This document shows positions 46,880-61,200 of a DNA stretch of 64,000 bases, piece by piece; positions within the stretch are counted from its first letter, which is position 1; each line of letters starts with the position of its first letter. The translations under genes were made by a program, and so were the position numbers. The stretch comes from Penium margaritaceum (lineage: Eukaryota; Streptophyta; Zygnematophyceae; Desmidiales; Peniaceae): contig SZWC01004847.1 in the NCBI GenBank assembly GCA_023375785.1, forward strand, positions 62,498 through 126,497. Reading direction: 5' to 3'. The notes below the pieces were generated by a model. It saw only the letters and a list, made by a program, of their open reading frames with translations. It was not told where the DNA came from and did not search any database.

Positions 46880-47545
46880 CAGCGCACGTGGTCTTGCCCC
46901 TGCGCGCACTCAGTCAGCAGCAGCTCCTTTGCCATCATCCACCTTCACCATCCACTTGGTACACGGACCCGCCTGGTTGCATTGCCCATTCCTCGACGAC
47001 CTGCGCCCACGCCGAATTATTCTCTGTGCATGCGGCTTGCCCCTGTGCCCAGATTTTGTCATCATCCTCTTTGGCCTCAGCATCATCTAGCTTCAGCAGC
47101 TGTGGCCAGCAAAGGATCTACACGAGCTAGCTGTTTGCATCACAGCAGCTGCACCCACGCTAGCAACAGACGTCTCGCGGCACGTTGGCACCTGCTTTCC
47201 CCTTGCCGCCTTCTACTCCTCTACTTCGCAGCGCACGTGGTTTTGCCCCTGCGCCCACTTTTCCAACCATTGCTCCTCAGCCATCATCCGCTTTTGCTCC
47301 TTCCGCTCGGCACACGGATTCGCCCGGTCGGACCGCCATTCTCGCGGCGACCTGCACCCACGCCAATTTCTCTGCAGCGCACGAGGCTCGCCCCTGCGCA
47401 AACTCCGGCATCGCTCCGCAAGCATCTCTCTTCCTCAAGTTTCCACTCTCGGCATGAGAAGTTGCAAGGCCAACCCATCAACCTTGCGACGGCCCGCACC
47501 CAAGCCGACCTTCTCTTCAGTGCACGTGGTCCCATCCCTGCACAC
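46880..47545 (+). repeat. internal five-unit G-box repeat of element C
   Basis: Modules like cacgtggtnttgcccctgcg lie near 46884, 47030, 47235, 47382 and 47521. They alternate with modules of the type gcacacggattcgcccgg and cgacctgcacccacgcc. Three of the five retain CACGTGG. Spacing closely follows that of element B. Frames across it give Pro/Ser/His-rich peptides with no recognisable domain. Confidence 0.72.
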
Positions 47546-48170
47546 AAGCATTTGCATCCTCGTCACTCCTCAGCAGCAGCGGCATTCCCTCTCGCCAGAG
47601 CATCAGACACCTCTAGTCTCACAGCTCGTCTGGCTCAAGCACACCTGGAGCACAAGCCGTCACTTCTCCAGTGACATTGGAAGCACATGCTCCACATCCT
47701 CTACCTTTCTCTTCATCTTCCTTTTCTTGACTCCTCCTCCACTTCTTCTCCAGCACCCGCATCTGTAGCAAAAGCCAGGCAACAAAGGTATACTCACCAA
47801 GCCACTGGACCCGGACACCACCAGTCTCCCTCCTTGATCAAGCTAGCCGGTGGAACAAGCTGTTGTATCCATGGCCCTGACTTCCTGAGTCGCTACACCC
47901 CTCTACACTTCCCTTGGACTCACAGAGCTCGCTGTGGCAGAGCACTCTCTGAGCATGGCGTCGTGACAGCACCCTCCATTCTTTCATCCCCAGCATCCAG
48001 CACCACCACCACCTCCGGTATCTCCATCATCACCTCTCTGAGGGATCACACCAAGGAGAATGAGCTCTTGGCGGTATCCCCTTGGAACAGCATCAGCATC
48101 AAGGCCATCTCACCAATCGGCCTTGACAAATCAACAGTTCCTCTCCACACTCCCTACACTGTAGGAGACC

Positions 48171-48560
48171 ATGAGCAACAACACAGTCACTGCCCTTCTT
48201 TGTGTTCAACCTTCGGTGAAGCCAATGTACTTCAATGACTGTTCAACACCTAGTCAAGCACTAATTGATATTGTTCCTCATCTTCCAGAGTGCCTACGGG
48301 ACTCCCCTCAACTGCACAGTAAAAGAGATGGTTCCACACACTACCATCAATGGAGAGTTGAACTGCTACCCAATCTGGGGAGACTCCAGTTTCCGACGTT
48401 CAACCTCCGACAGGAACTCCTTGGTCTCCTGAACTCAGTATCTCTTCTTGGTGCCGAATGGGTCGAAGCCCTTCTAAAGGAGGCGCTTATCCTCACCACC
48501 CATCATTCTCTTCACCCACTCATCAAGCGACCATACGAAGACTTTTTTGAGATGTGGTGA
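48171..48560 (+). pseudogene. gag-like frame of element C
   Basis: A 129-residue frame (MSNNTVTALLCVQPS) near the 3' end of the interior, ending shortly before the purine tract. Its middle part, DGSTHYHQWRVELLPNLG, resembles the gag-like frame of B (DGSHNFERWRRQLRREIP) in spacing and in the DGS and W positions. It lacks the C-terminal part shared by A and B. The gag label is an inference. No knuckle or enzyme domain is present. Confidence 0.45.
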
Positions 48561-48615
48561 TCCCTGTATCTGGCCTGTGCACCACTTCCTCTCCAGTGTT
48601 GACTTCAGAGGGGAC

Positions 48616-49243
48616 TGTCGGAATATTGAAGTCAACACTGACATATTCCCTCGTATACACCGAGCTCTGAATAAGGTTCAGGTTCCGGCTGCACACCAAA
48701 CCAATTCAAACCACCTCGCAAACGGATTGTTGGTCACAATCAAGAACTCAGAGGCGAGCCGCCCCTACTAACTGCAACCACGGCCCAACCACGTCCGGCT
48801 AGCGGAAAAGAAGCCGTTGCTCTAACTTTTGTCCTCTTCTGTGATACATTGCCAAGGATGATCATTCCCTTGAGTTTAACCGGAACAGTTCTTCCCATCC
48901 TATTCCCTTTGGTTCCGGGGCTTTACCGTCGTGTCCTTGCTCTGCTCACAAGTCGCTCATCTTGCCTTCGCCAACACTCTGAGTTCAAAGTTCTTCGCCT
49001 CCTCACTTCCGCTCCTTTGCTCAGCACCCGGCACTTCATCACTCTCGCCACTCTCGGTCTCTCTCTCTTTCATCAAAGTTCCAGACTGCCTCGCATCCTC
49101 AGTGACGCAGCTCCCCGAAAGATCTGCAACTAGCCTCTCGGGACTGCTATCGCTTCCGTCACCATACTGACGTACTTGTGCATGTTCCACGGTATCTGCC
49201 TGCTTCTGCATTTGCCATTGTTTCTCACTGCATTCTTCTGACA
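48616..49243 (+). repeat. 3' LTR of element C
   Basis: 628 bp, TGTCGGAATATTG to TTCTGACA, followed by the target duplication gcatg. Alignable with the 5' LTR along its whole length. Confidence 0.93.
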
Positions 49244-52200
49244 GCATGGTGTGGTTACCATGTACAATGACGAACCAAAGTAGGCATGTGTCACTGACCA
49301 TGACCAAAGAATGTCACTATGTGTCCTCAACTTTGACAACTTATAACACAAGTCACAAATGGTCACAGGGGGAAACAATGGATTTTGAATACTAGTTATC
49401 AATTAGAATGTACAAAGACCTTCAATATGTAGTGGCACAGTGTGGCTACCATGCATAGTGACCAACCAAAGTATGCACATGTCACTGACCGTGAACAAAG
49501 AATTTCACTTCATGTGGTCAACGTTGACAACTCACAACAAGATTCACAGAGAGTCAGAGGGGGTAACAATGGTTTGGGAATACTCGCTATCAACTAGAAA
49601 GCACACAAATCTTCATTACGTAGTGACACAGCCTGGCAACCATGTACAATGACAAAGCAAAGTAGGCATATGCCACTAACCATGACCAAAAGAATTTCAT
49701 ACTTTGTGGTCAACGTTGATAACTCATAACACAAGTCACAAATGGTCAGAGGAGGAAACAATGGGTTGGGAACACTAGTTATCAACTATCAAGTACAAAT
49801 ACCTTCAACAAGTAGTGGCACGGTGTCGCTAGCGTGCACAGTGACCAACCAAATGATGCATACGTCACTGACTATGACCAAAGAAATCCACTATGTGTGG
49901 TCAACATTGACAACTCATATCACGAGTCACAAGTGGACAGAGGGAGATACAATGGTTTGGGAACCCTATGTATCAATTAGAAAGGCCATAAAACTTCAAT
50001 AAGTAGTGGCACGGTGTGGCTACCATGCACACCGAACAACCAAACTAGGCACATGTCACTGACCATGACCAAAGAATTTCAATATGGGTGGTCAACGTTC
50101 ACAATCCATAACACGAGTCACAAATGGTCAGAGGGGGAAACAATGGTTTCGGCATATTAGTTTTCAACTAGCAAGTACAATGACCTTCAATAAATACTAG
50201 CACGATGTGGCTACCATGCACAATGATCAACCAAAGTAGGCATATATACTGCCTTTCACCAAAGAAATCCGCTATGTGTGGTCAACGTTGACAACTCATG
50301 ATACGAGTCACAAATGGTCACAGGGGGAAACAATGGTTTGGGAGCACCACGTATCAACTAGAAAGCAAAGGGACCTTCAATAAGTAGTGGCACAATGTGG
50401 TTACCATGTACAATGACCAACCAAATGATGCATATGTCACTGACCATGACCAAACAATGTCACTATGTGTGGTCAACTTTGACAACTCGTAACACAAGTA
50501 ACAAATGGTCAGAGGGCCAAACAATGGTTTGTGAATACTAGTTATCGATTAGTAAGGACAATGAAATTCAATGTATAGTGGCACAGTGTGGCTACCATGC
50601 ACAGTGACCAACCAAAGTATGCATGTGTCACTGACCATGACCAAAGAATTTCACTTCATGTGGTCAACGTTAGCAAAACACAAGAGTCACAGATAGTTAG
50701 AGGGGGTAGCAATGGTTTGGGAACACTGGCTATCAAGTAGAAAGCACAAAGACCTTCAGTACGTAGTGATATGGCGTGGCAACCATGTACAGTGACAAAC
50801 CACAGTAGGCATATGCCACTGACCATGAACAAAAGAATTTCAGAGTGTGTGGTCAACGTTCAAAACTCATAACACGAGTCCCAACTGGTCAGAGGGGGAA
50901 ATAGTGGGTTGGGAACACTAGTCATCAACTAGCAAGTACAAAGACCTTCAACAAGTAGTGGCACGGTGTGGCCAGGGTGCAAAGTGACCAGCAAAAGGAT
51001 GCATACTTCACTGACTATGACCAAAGAAGTCTTCTATGTGTGGTCAACATTGACAACTCATAACACGAGTCACAGATGGTCACAGGGAGAGACGAAGGTT
51101 TTGGAACCCTATGATCAAGTAGAAAGGAAAAAGAACTTCAATACGGAGTGGCACAGTGTGGCTCCTATGCGCACCGAACAACCATACTAGGCATATGTCA
51201 CTGACCATGACCAAAGAATTTAGTATGGGTGGTCAACGTTCACAACCCATAACACGAGTCACAAATGGTCAGAGGGAGAAACAATGGTTTCGGAATATTA
51301 GTTTTCAACTAGCAAGTACAGGACCTTGAATGTGTTGTAGCACTGTGCGGCTACCATGTACAATAACCGACCAAAGTAGGCATATGTACTGCCCTTGACC
51401 AAAAAAATCCGCTCTTTGTGGTCAACGTTGACAACCCATAATACGAGTCACAAATGGTCACAGGGGGAAACAATGGTTTGGGAACACCAGGTATCAACTA
51501 GCAAGAACAATGACCTTCAATAACTAGTGGCACGGTCTGGCTATCATGTACAATGACCAACCAAAGAAGGCATGTGTCACTGACCATGACCAAATAATGT
51601 CACTAGGTGTCGTCACCTTTGACAACTCATAACACGAGTCACAAATGATCAGAGGGGGAAACAATGGTTTGTGAATACTAGTAATCGATTAGCAAGTACA
51701 AAGACCTTCAATAAGCAGTGGCACAGTGTGGCTACCATCCACAGTGACGAACCAAAGTATGCATATGTCACTGACCATGAACAAAGAATTTCGCCTCATG
51801 TGGTCAACGTTGACATCTCACAAGAAGATTCACAGATAGTCAGAGGGGGTAACAATGGTTTGGGAATGCTGGCTATCAACTAGAAAGCACAAAGATCTTC
51901 GATACTTAGTGACACGGCGTGGCAACCATGTACAGTGACAAACCAAAGTAGGCATATACCACTAACCATGACCAAAAGAATTTCAGAGTGTGTGGTCAAT
52001 GTTGACAACTCATAACATAAGTCACAAATGGTCAGAGGAGGAATCAGTCGGTTGGGAACACTAGTTATCAACTAGCAAGTACAAAGACCCTCAACAAGTA
52101 GTGGCACGGTGTGGCTAGCGTGCACAGTGACCAACCAAAGGATGCATACGTCACTAGCTATTACCAAAGAAGTCCACTGTGTGCGGTCAAAATTGACAAC

Positions 52201-55200
52201 TCATAACATGAGTCACAAATGGTCAGAGGGAGAGACAATGGTTTGGGAACCCTATGTATCAACTAGGAAGGACAAAGAACTTCAATACGTAGTGGCATGG
52301 TGAGGCTACTTTGCACACCCAACAACCAAACTAGGTATATGTCACTGACCATGATCAAACAGTTTCAGTATGGGTGGCTAACACTCACAACCCATAACAC
52401 GAGTCACAAATGGCCGGAGGGGGAAACAACAATTTAGGATATTAGTTTGAAACTAGCAAGTACAACGACCTTCAATAAGTAGTAGGACGGTGTCGCTACT
52501 ATGTACAACGAACGACCTATGTCAGCATGTGTAACTGTCCATGACCAAAGAATGTCACTATGTGTGGTCGACTTTAACAACTCATAACACGAGTCACAAA
52601 TGGTCATAGGGGGAAACAATGGTTTGTGAATACTAGTTACCGATGATCAAGCACATAGACCTTCAATATGTAGTGGCACAGTGTGGCTACCATGCACAGT
52701 CGCCAACCAAAGTATGCATATGTCACTGACCATGACCAAAGATTTTCACCTCATGTGGTCAACGCTGACAACTCACGACAAGAGTCACAGAAAGGAACAG
52801 GGGGTAACAATGGTTTGGGAACACTGGTTATAACCTAGAAAGAAGAAAGACATTCAGTACCTAGTGACATGGTGTGGCAACCATGTTCAGTGACAAACCA
52901 AAGCAGGCATATGCCACTAACCATGATCATAATGATTTCACAGTGTGGTCAACATGGAAAACTCATAACACAAGTCACAAATGGTCAGAGGGGGAAACAA
53001 TGGGTTGGGAACACTAGCTATCAACTAGCAAGTACAAAGACCTTCAATAAGTAGAGGCACGGTGTGGCTAGCGTGCACAGTGACCAACCAAAGGATGCAT
53101 ATGTCACTGAATATGACCAAAGAAATCCACTATGTGTGGTCAACATTGACAACTCATAATACGACTCACAAATGGTCAGAGGGAGAGACCATGGTTTGGG
53201 AACCATATCTATCAACTAGAAAGGGCAAAGAACTTCAATATGTAGTGGCACTGTATGGCTACTATGCACATCGAACAACCAAACTAGGCATGTGTCACTG
53301 ACCATGACCAAAGCATTTCATTATGGGTGGTCAACGTTTTCAACCCAAAACACGAGTCACAATTAGTCAAAGGGGGGAAACAATCCTTTGGAACATTAGC
53401 TTTCAACTAGCAAGTACAACAACCTTGAATGAGTAGTAGCACGGAGTGGCTATCATGCACAATGAGCGACCAAGATAGGCATATGTACTGCCTTTGACCA
53501 AAGAAATCCGTTGTGTGTGGTCAACGTTGAAAACTCATAATACAAGTCACAAATGGTCAGAGGGGGAAACAATTGTTTGGGAACACCAGGTATCAACTAG
53601 CAAGAACAAGGACCTTCAAGAACTAGTGGCACGGCCTGGCTATCATGTACAATGACCAACCAAAGTAGGCAGGTGTCACTGACCATGACCAAAGAATGTC
53701 ATTATGTGTGGTCAACCAAGACATCTCATAACACGAGTCACAAATGGTCAGAGGGGGAAACAATAGTTTGTGAATACTAGTTATCGATTAGCAAGTACGA
53801 ATAAATTCAATATGTAGTGGCATAGTGTGGCTACCATGCCCAGTGACCAACCAAAGTATGGATATGTAACTGGCCATGACCGAAGAATTTCACTTCATGT
53901 GGTCAACATTGACAACTCACATCAAGAGTCACAGATAGTCAGAGGGGGTAGCAATGGTTTGGGAACACTAGCTATCAACTAAAGAGCACAAAGACCTACA
54001 GTGCATTTTGACACGGCGTGGCAACCATGTACAGTGACAAACCAGAGTAGGCATATGCCACAAACCATGACCAAAAGAATTTCACAGTGTGTGGTCAACG
54101 TTGAAAACTCACAACACGAGTCATAAATGTTCAGAGGGGGAAACAATGGGTTGGGAACACTAGTTATCAACTAGCAAGTACAAAGACCTTCAACGAGTAG
54201 TGGCACGATGTGTCTAGCGTGCACAGTGACCAACAAAAGGATGCATACGTCACTGAGTATGACCAAAGAAGTCCACTATGTGTCGTCAACATTGACAACT
54301 CATAACACGAGTCACAAATGGCCAGAGGGAGAGGCAGTGGTTTAGCAAACCTATGTATCAACTACAACGGACAAAGAACTTCAATACACAGTGGCACAGT
54401 GTGGCTACTATGCACACCGAACAACCAAACTAGGCATATGTCACTGACCATAACCAAAGATTTTCAGTATGGGTGGTCAACGTTCACAACCCATAACATA
54501 ATTCACAAATGGTCAGAGGGGGAAACAATGGTTTTGGAATATTGGTTTTCAACTAACAAGTACAACAACCTTCAATAAGTAGTAGCACGGTGTGGCTACC
54601 ATGCACAATCACCGACCAGAGAACGCATGTTTACTACCTTAAACCAAAGAAATCCGCTGTGTGTGGTCAACGTTGACAATTCATAATACGAGTCACAAAT
54701 GCTCAAAGGGGGAAACAATGGGTTTGGAACACCAGGTATCAACTAGCAAGCACAGGTACCTTCAATAAGTAGTGGCACGCTGTTGCTACCATGTAGAATA
54801 ACCAACCAGAGTAGACATGTGTCACTGACCATGACCAAAGAATGTCACTATGTGTGGTCAACTTTGACAACTCATAACACGGGCCAGAAATGGTCAGAGG
54901 GGGAAACAATGGTTTATGAATACTAGTTATGGATTAGCAAGTACAAAGACCTTCAATATGTAGTGGCAGAGTGTGGCTACCATGCACAGTGACCAACCAA
55001 AACATGCATATATCACTGACGATGACCAAAGAATTTCACTTCATGTGGTCAATGTTGACAACTCACAACAAGAGTCACAGATAGTCAGAAGGGGTAACAA
55101 TGGTTTGGGAACACTGGCCAGCAACTAGAAAGCACAAAGACCTTCAGTACATAGTTACCCGGCATGGCAACCATGTACATTGAAAAACCAAGGTAGGCAT

Positions 55201-58200
55201 ATGCCACTAACCATGACGAAACAATTTTCACAGTGTGTGGTCAACGTCTAAAACTCATAACACAAGTCACAAATAGTGAGAGGCGGAAACAATGGGTTCG
55301 GAACACTAGTTATCAACTAGCAAGTACAAAGACCTTCAACAAGTAGTGGCACGTTGTGGCTAGCGTGCACAGTGACCAGCCAAAGGATGCATACGTCACT
55401 GACTATGACCAAAGAAGTCCACTATGTGTGGTCAACATTGACAACTCATAACACAAGTCACAAATGGTCGGAGGGGGAGACAATGGTTTTGAAACCCTCT
55501 GTATGGACTACAAAGGACAAAGAACTTCAATACGTAGTGGCAAGGTGTGGCTACTATGCCAATGAAAAACCAAACTAGGCATATTCAACAGTCCATGACC
55601 AAAGTATTTCTGTATGGGTGGTCAACGTTCACAATCCATGACACAGTTAACAAATGTTCAAAAGGGGAAACAATGGTGTTGGAATATTAGTTTTCAACTA
55701 GCAAGTACGACCTTCAATAAGTAGTAGCACGATGTGGCTACCATGCACAATGACCGACCAAAGTCGGCATATGTGCTGCTTTTGACCAAAGAAACCCGCA
55801 GTGTATGGTCAACGCTGAAAACTCATAATACGAGTCACAAATGGTCAGAGGGGGAAACAATGCTTTGGGAACACCAGGTATCAACTAGTAAGCACAAGGA
55901 CCTTCAATAAGTAGTGGCACGGTGTGGCTACCATGTACAATGACCAACCAAAGTAGGCATGTGTCACTGACCATGACCAAACAATGTCACTATGTGTGGT
56001 CAACTTTGACAACTCATAACACGAGTCACAAATAGTCAGAGGGGGATACAATGGTTTCTTAATACTAGTTATCGATTAGCAAGTACAAAGACCTTTAACA
56101 TGTAGTGGAAAAATGTGGCTACAATGCACACTGACCAATCAAAGTACGCATATGTCACTGACCATGACCAAAGAATTTCATTTCATGTGGTCAACGTTAA
56201 CAACTCACAACAAGAGTCATAGATAGTCAGAGGGGGTAACAATGGTTTGGCAACACTAGCTATCAAGTAGAAAGCAAAAAGACCTTCACTACGTAGTGAC
56301 ACAGTGTGGCAACCACGTGCCGTGACAAACCAAAGTAGGCATATGCTTCTAGCAATGACAAAAAAAAATCACAGTTTGTGGTCAACGTTGAAAACTCATA
56401 ACACGAGTCACAAATGGTGAGAGGGGAAAACAATGGGTTGGGAACACTAGTTATCAACTAGAAAGTACGAAGACCTTCAACAAGTAGTGACACGGTGTGG
56501 CTAGCGTGCACAGTGACCAACAAAAGGATGCATACGTCACGGACTATGACCAGAGAGGTCCACTATGTGTGGTCAACATTGACAACTCATAACACGAGTC
56601 ACAAATGCTCAGAGGGAGTGACAATGGTTTGGAAACCCTCCGTATCAACTACAAAGGACAAAGAACTTCAATACGTAGTTGCAGAGTGTGGCTACTATGC
56701 ACACCGAACAACCAAACTAGGCATATGTCACTGACCATGACCAAAGGAGTCCAGTATGGGTGGTCAATGTTCACAACCCAAAACACAAGTCACAAATGGT
56801 CAGAGGGGGAAAACAATTGTTTCAGATTATAAGTTTTCATCTAGCAAGCACAATGAAATTCAATAAGTAGTAGCACGATGTCGATACCATGCACAATGAC
56901 CGACCAAAGTAGGCATGTGTACTGCCCTTGACCAAAGAAATCCGCTATGTTTGGTCAACTTTGACAACTCATAATACGAGTCACAAATGGTCCGAGGGGG
57001 AAACAATGGTTTCAGAATATTAGTTATCAACTAGCAAGTACAACGACCTTGAATAAGTAGTGTCACGTTGTGGGTACCATGCACAATGACCAACCAAAGT
57101 AGGCATATGTACTGTCTTTGACCAACAAAATCCGCTGTGTGTGGTCAACATTGACAACTCATAATACAAGGCACAAATGGTCAGAGGGGGAAACAATGGG
57201 TTGGGAACACCAGGTATCAACTAGCAAGCACAGGGACCTTCAATAAGTAGTGTCACGGTGAGGCTACCATGTACAATGACCAACCAAAGTAGGCATGTTT
57301 CACTGACCATGACCAAAGAATGTCACTATGTGTGGTCAACATTGACAGCTCATAACACGGGTCACAAATGGTCAGAAAGGGAAACAATGGTTTGTGAATA
57401 CTAGTTATTGATTAGCAAGTACAAAGACCTTCAATATGTAGAGGCAAAGTGTGGCTACCATGCACAGTAACCAACCAAAGTATGCACATGTCACTGACCA
57501 CGACCAAAAAACTTAACTTCATGTGGTCAACATTGACAACTCACAACAAGAGTCACAGGTAGTCAGAGGGGGTAACAATGGTTTGGGAACACTGGCTATC
57601 AACTAGAAAGCAAAAAGACATTCAGTACCTAGTGACATGGCGAGGCAACCATGTACAGTGATAAACCAAAGTAGGCATATGCCACTAACCATGACCAAAA
57701 GAATTTCAGAGTGTGGTCAACATGGAAAACTCATAACACGACTCACAAATGGTCACAGGGTCAAACAATGGGTTGGGAACACTAGTTACCAACTAGCAAG
57801 TACGAAGACCTTCAATAAGTAGAGGCACGGTGTGGCTAGCGTGCACAGTGACCAACCAAAGGATGCATGTGTCACTGACTATGATCAAAGAAATCCACTA
57901 TGTGTGGTCAACATTGACAACTCATAATATGACTCGCAAATGGTCCGAGGGAGAGACAATGGTTTGGGAACCCTATGTATGGACTAGAAAGGAAAAAGAA
58001 CTTCAATACGTATTGGTACGGTATGGCTACTATGCACACCAAACAACAAAAACAGGCATGTTTCACTGACCATGACCAAAGCATATCAGTATGGGTGGTC
58101 AGCGTTCACAACCCATAACACAAGTCATCAATAGTCAAAAAGGGAAACGATCCTTTGGAATTTTAGCTTTCAACTAGCAAGTACAACGACCTTGAATGAG

Positions 58201-61200
58201 TAGTAGCACGGTGTGGCTACCACTCACAATAAGTGACCAAAGTAGGCATATGTACTGCCTTTGACCAAAGAAATCCGCTGTGTGTGGTCAACGTTGAGAA
58301 CTCATAATACAAGACACAAATGGTCAGAGGGGGAAACAATGGTTTGGGAACACCAGGTATCAACTAGCAAGAACAAGGACCTTCAATAAGTAGTGGCACG
58401 GTCTAGCTATCATGTACAATGTCCAACCAGAGTAGGCATGTGTCACCGACCATGATCAAAGATGTCACTATGTGTTGTCAACCTAGACATCTCATAACAT
58501 GAGTCACAAATGGTCAGAGGGAGAAACAATAGTTTGTGAATACTAGTTATCGATTTTCAAGTACAAAGACACTCAATATGTAGTGGCACAGTGTGGCTAC
58601 CATGCACACTGACCAACCAAAGTATGCATATGTCACTAACCATAACCTAAGAATTTCACTTGATGTGGTCAACGTGGACAACCCACAACAAGAGTCACAG
58701 ACAGTCAGAGGGGGTAACAATGGTTTGGGAACAATGGTTATCAGCTAGAAAGCACAGAGATCTTAAGTGCATAGTGACACGGCGTGGAAACCATGTACAG
58801 TAACAATCCAAAGTAGGCATATGCCACAAACCATGACCAAAAGAATTTCAGTGTGTGGTCAACGTTGAAAAATCATAACACGAGTCACAAATGCTGAGAG
58901 GGGGAAACAATGGGTTGGAAACAATAGTTATCAACTAGCAAGTACAAAGACCTTCAACGAGTAGTGGTACGGTGTGTCTAGCGTGCACAGTGACCACCCA
59001 AAGGATGCATACATCACTGACTATGACCAAGGAAGTCCACTATGTGTCGTTAACATTGACAGCTCATAACACGAGTCACAAATGGCCAAAGGGAGAAACA
59101 ATGGTTTAGGTACCCTATGTATCAACTACAAGGGACAAAGATCTTCAATACATAGTGGCACGGTGTGGCTACTCTGCACACCGAACAACCAAACTAGGCA
59201 TATGTCACTGACCATGAACAAAGATTTTCAGTATGGGTGGTCAACGTTCACAACCCATAACACGATTCACAAATGGTCAGAGGGGGAAACAATAGTTTCC
59301 AAACATTATTATTCAACTAGCAAGTACAGCAACCTTGAATAAGTAATAGCACGGTGTGGCTACCATGCACAATGATCGACCAAAGTACGCATGTGTACTT
59401 CCTTTGAGCAAAGAAATCCGCTGTGTGTTGTCAACGTTGACAACTCATAATACGAGTCACAAATGGTCAGAGGGGGAAAACAACGGGTTGGGAACACCAG
59501 GTATAAACTAGCCATTACAGGGACCTTCAATAAGTATTAGCACGGTGTGGCTACCATGTACAATGTCCAAGCAAAGTAGGCACGTGTCACTGACCATGAC
59601 CAAAAGAATGTCACTATATGTGGTCAGCTTTGACAACTCATAACACAAGTCACAAATTGTCAGAGGAGGAAACAATGGTTTGTGAATACTAGTTATCAAT
59701 TAGCAAGTACAATGCATTTAATATATAGTGGCACAATGTGGCTACCATGCACAGTGACCAACCAAAGTTTGCATATGTCACTGACCATGACCAAAGAAAT
59801 TCACTTCATGTGGTCAACGTTGACAACTCACAACAAGAGTCATTGATAGTCAGACGGGCTAACAATGGTTTGGGAACACTGGCTATCGACTAGAAAGCAC
59901 AAAGACCTTCAATACATAGTGACACGGCGTGGCAACCATGTACAGTGACAAACCAAAGTAGGCATATGCCACTAACCATGACCAAACGATTTTCACAGTC
60001 TGTGGTTAACATTGAAAACTCATAACACGAGTCACAAATGGTCAGAGGGGGAAGCAATGGGTTGGGAACACTAGTTATCAACTAGCAAGTACAAAGACCT
60101 TCAACAAGTAGTGACAATATGTCACTAGCGTGCACGGTGACCAACCAAAAGATGCATACGTCAATGGCTATGTCCAAAGAAATCAACTGTGTGTGCTCAA
60201 CATTGACAACTCATAACACAAGTCAAAAATGGTTAGAGGGAGAGACAATGGTTTAGGAGTCCTATGTATCGACTAGAAAGGACAAAGAACTTCAATACGT
60301 AGTGGCACGGTGTGGCTACTATGCACACCGAACAACCAAACTAGGCATATGTCACTGACCATGCCCAAATAATTTCAACATGGATGGTCAACATTCACAA
60401 CCCATAACACTAGTCATAAATGGTCAGAGTGGGAAACAATGGTTTGGAAACACCAGGGATCAACTAGCAAGCACAAGGACCTTCAATAAGTCATAGCACG
60501 GTGTGGCCACCATGCACAAAAAACAACCAAAGTACGCATATGTACTACCTTTGACCAAAGACACCCGTTGTGTGTGGTCAACGTTGACAACTCACAATAC
60601 AAGTCACACATGGTCAGAGGGGGAAACAATGGTTTGGGAACACCAGGTATCAAATAGCAAGCACAAGGACCTTCAATAAGTAGCGGCACGGTATGGCTGC
60701 CATGTTTAATGACCAACCAAAGCAGACATGTGTCACTGACCATGACCAAAGAATGTCATTATGTGTGGTCAACTTTGACAACTCATAACACGATAAACAA
60801 ATGGTTATAGGGGGGAACAATGATTTGTGAATACTAGTTATCGACTAGCAAGTACAAAGACCTTCAATATGTAGTGGCACAGTGTGGCTACAATGCACAG
60901 TGACCAACCAAAGCATGCATATGTCACTGACCATGACAAAAGAATTTCACTTCATGTGGTCAACGTTGACAACTCACAACAAGAGTCACAGATAGTCAGA
61001 GGGGGTAACAATGGTTTGGGGACACTGGCTATCAACTAGAAGCTACGAAGACCTTCATTACGTAGTTACCCGGCGTGGAAACCATGTACAATAAAAAACC
61101 AAGGTAGGAATATGCCACTAACCATGACCAAACGATTTTCACAGTCTGTGGTCAACCTTGAAAACTCATAACACGAGTTACAAATGGTCAGAGGGGGAAA

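Larger units (their letters stand above)
45487..49243 (+). mobile_element. LTR element C, non-autonomous, same family as A and B
   Basis: A plus-strand element of 3757 bp with both LTRs (45487-46111 and 48616-49243). It has the initiator-tRNA primer site 46112-46123, a purine tract agaggggac (48607-48615), and a near-perfect target duplication gcacg/gcatg (45482-45486 and 49244-49248). The 2.5-kb interior holds G-box repeats like those of B and a short gag-like frame. No protease, integrase or reverse transcriptase was recognised. In outline it looks whole as a non-autonomous (LARD or TR-GAG type) element. The LTRs differ at roughly one base in ten or more in the part I compared, so it is clearly older than the Copia element. 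Confidence 0.92.

Noticed and set aside
46673-47674. A 333-residue frame in the interior of element C
   Set aside because: Same reason as for B; there is no domain and overlapping frames are equally long.
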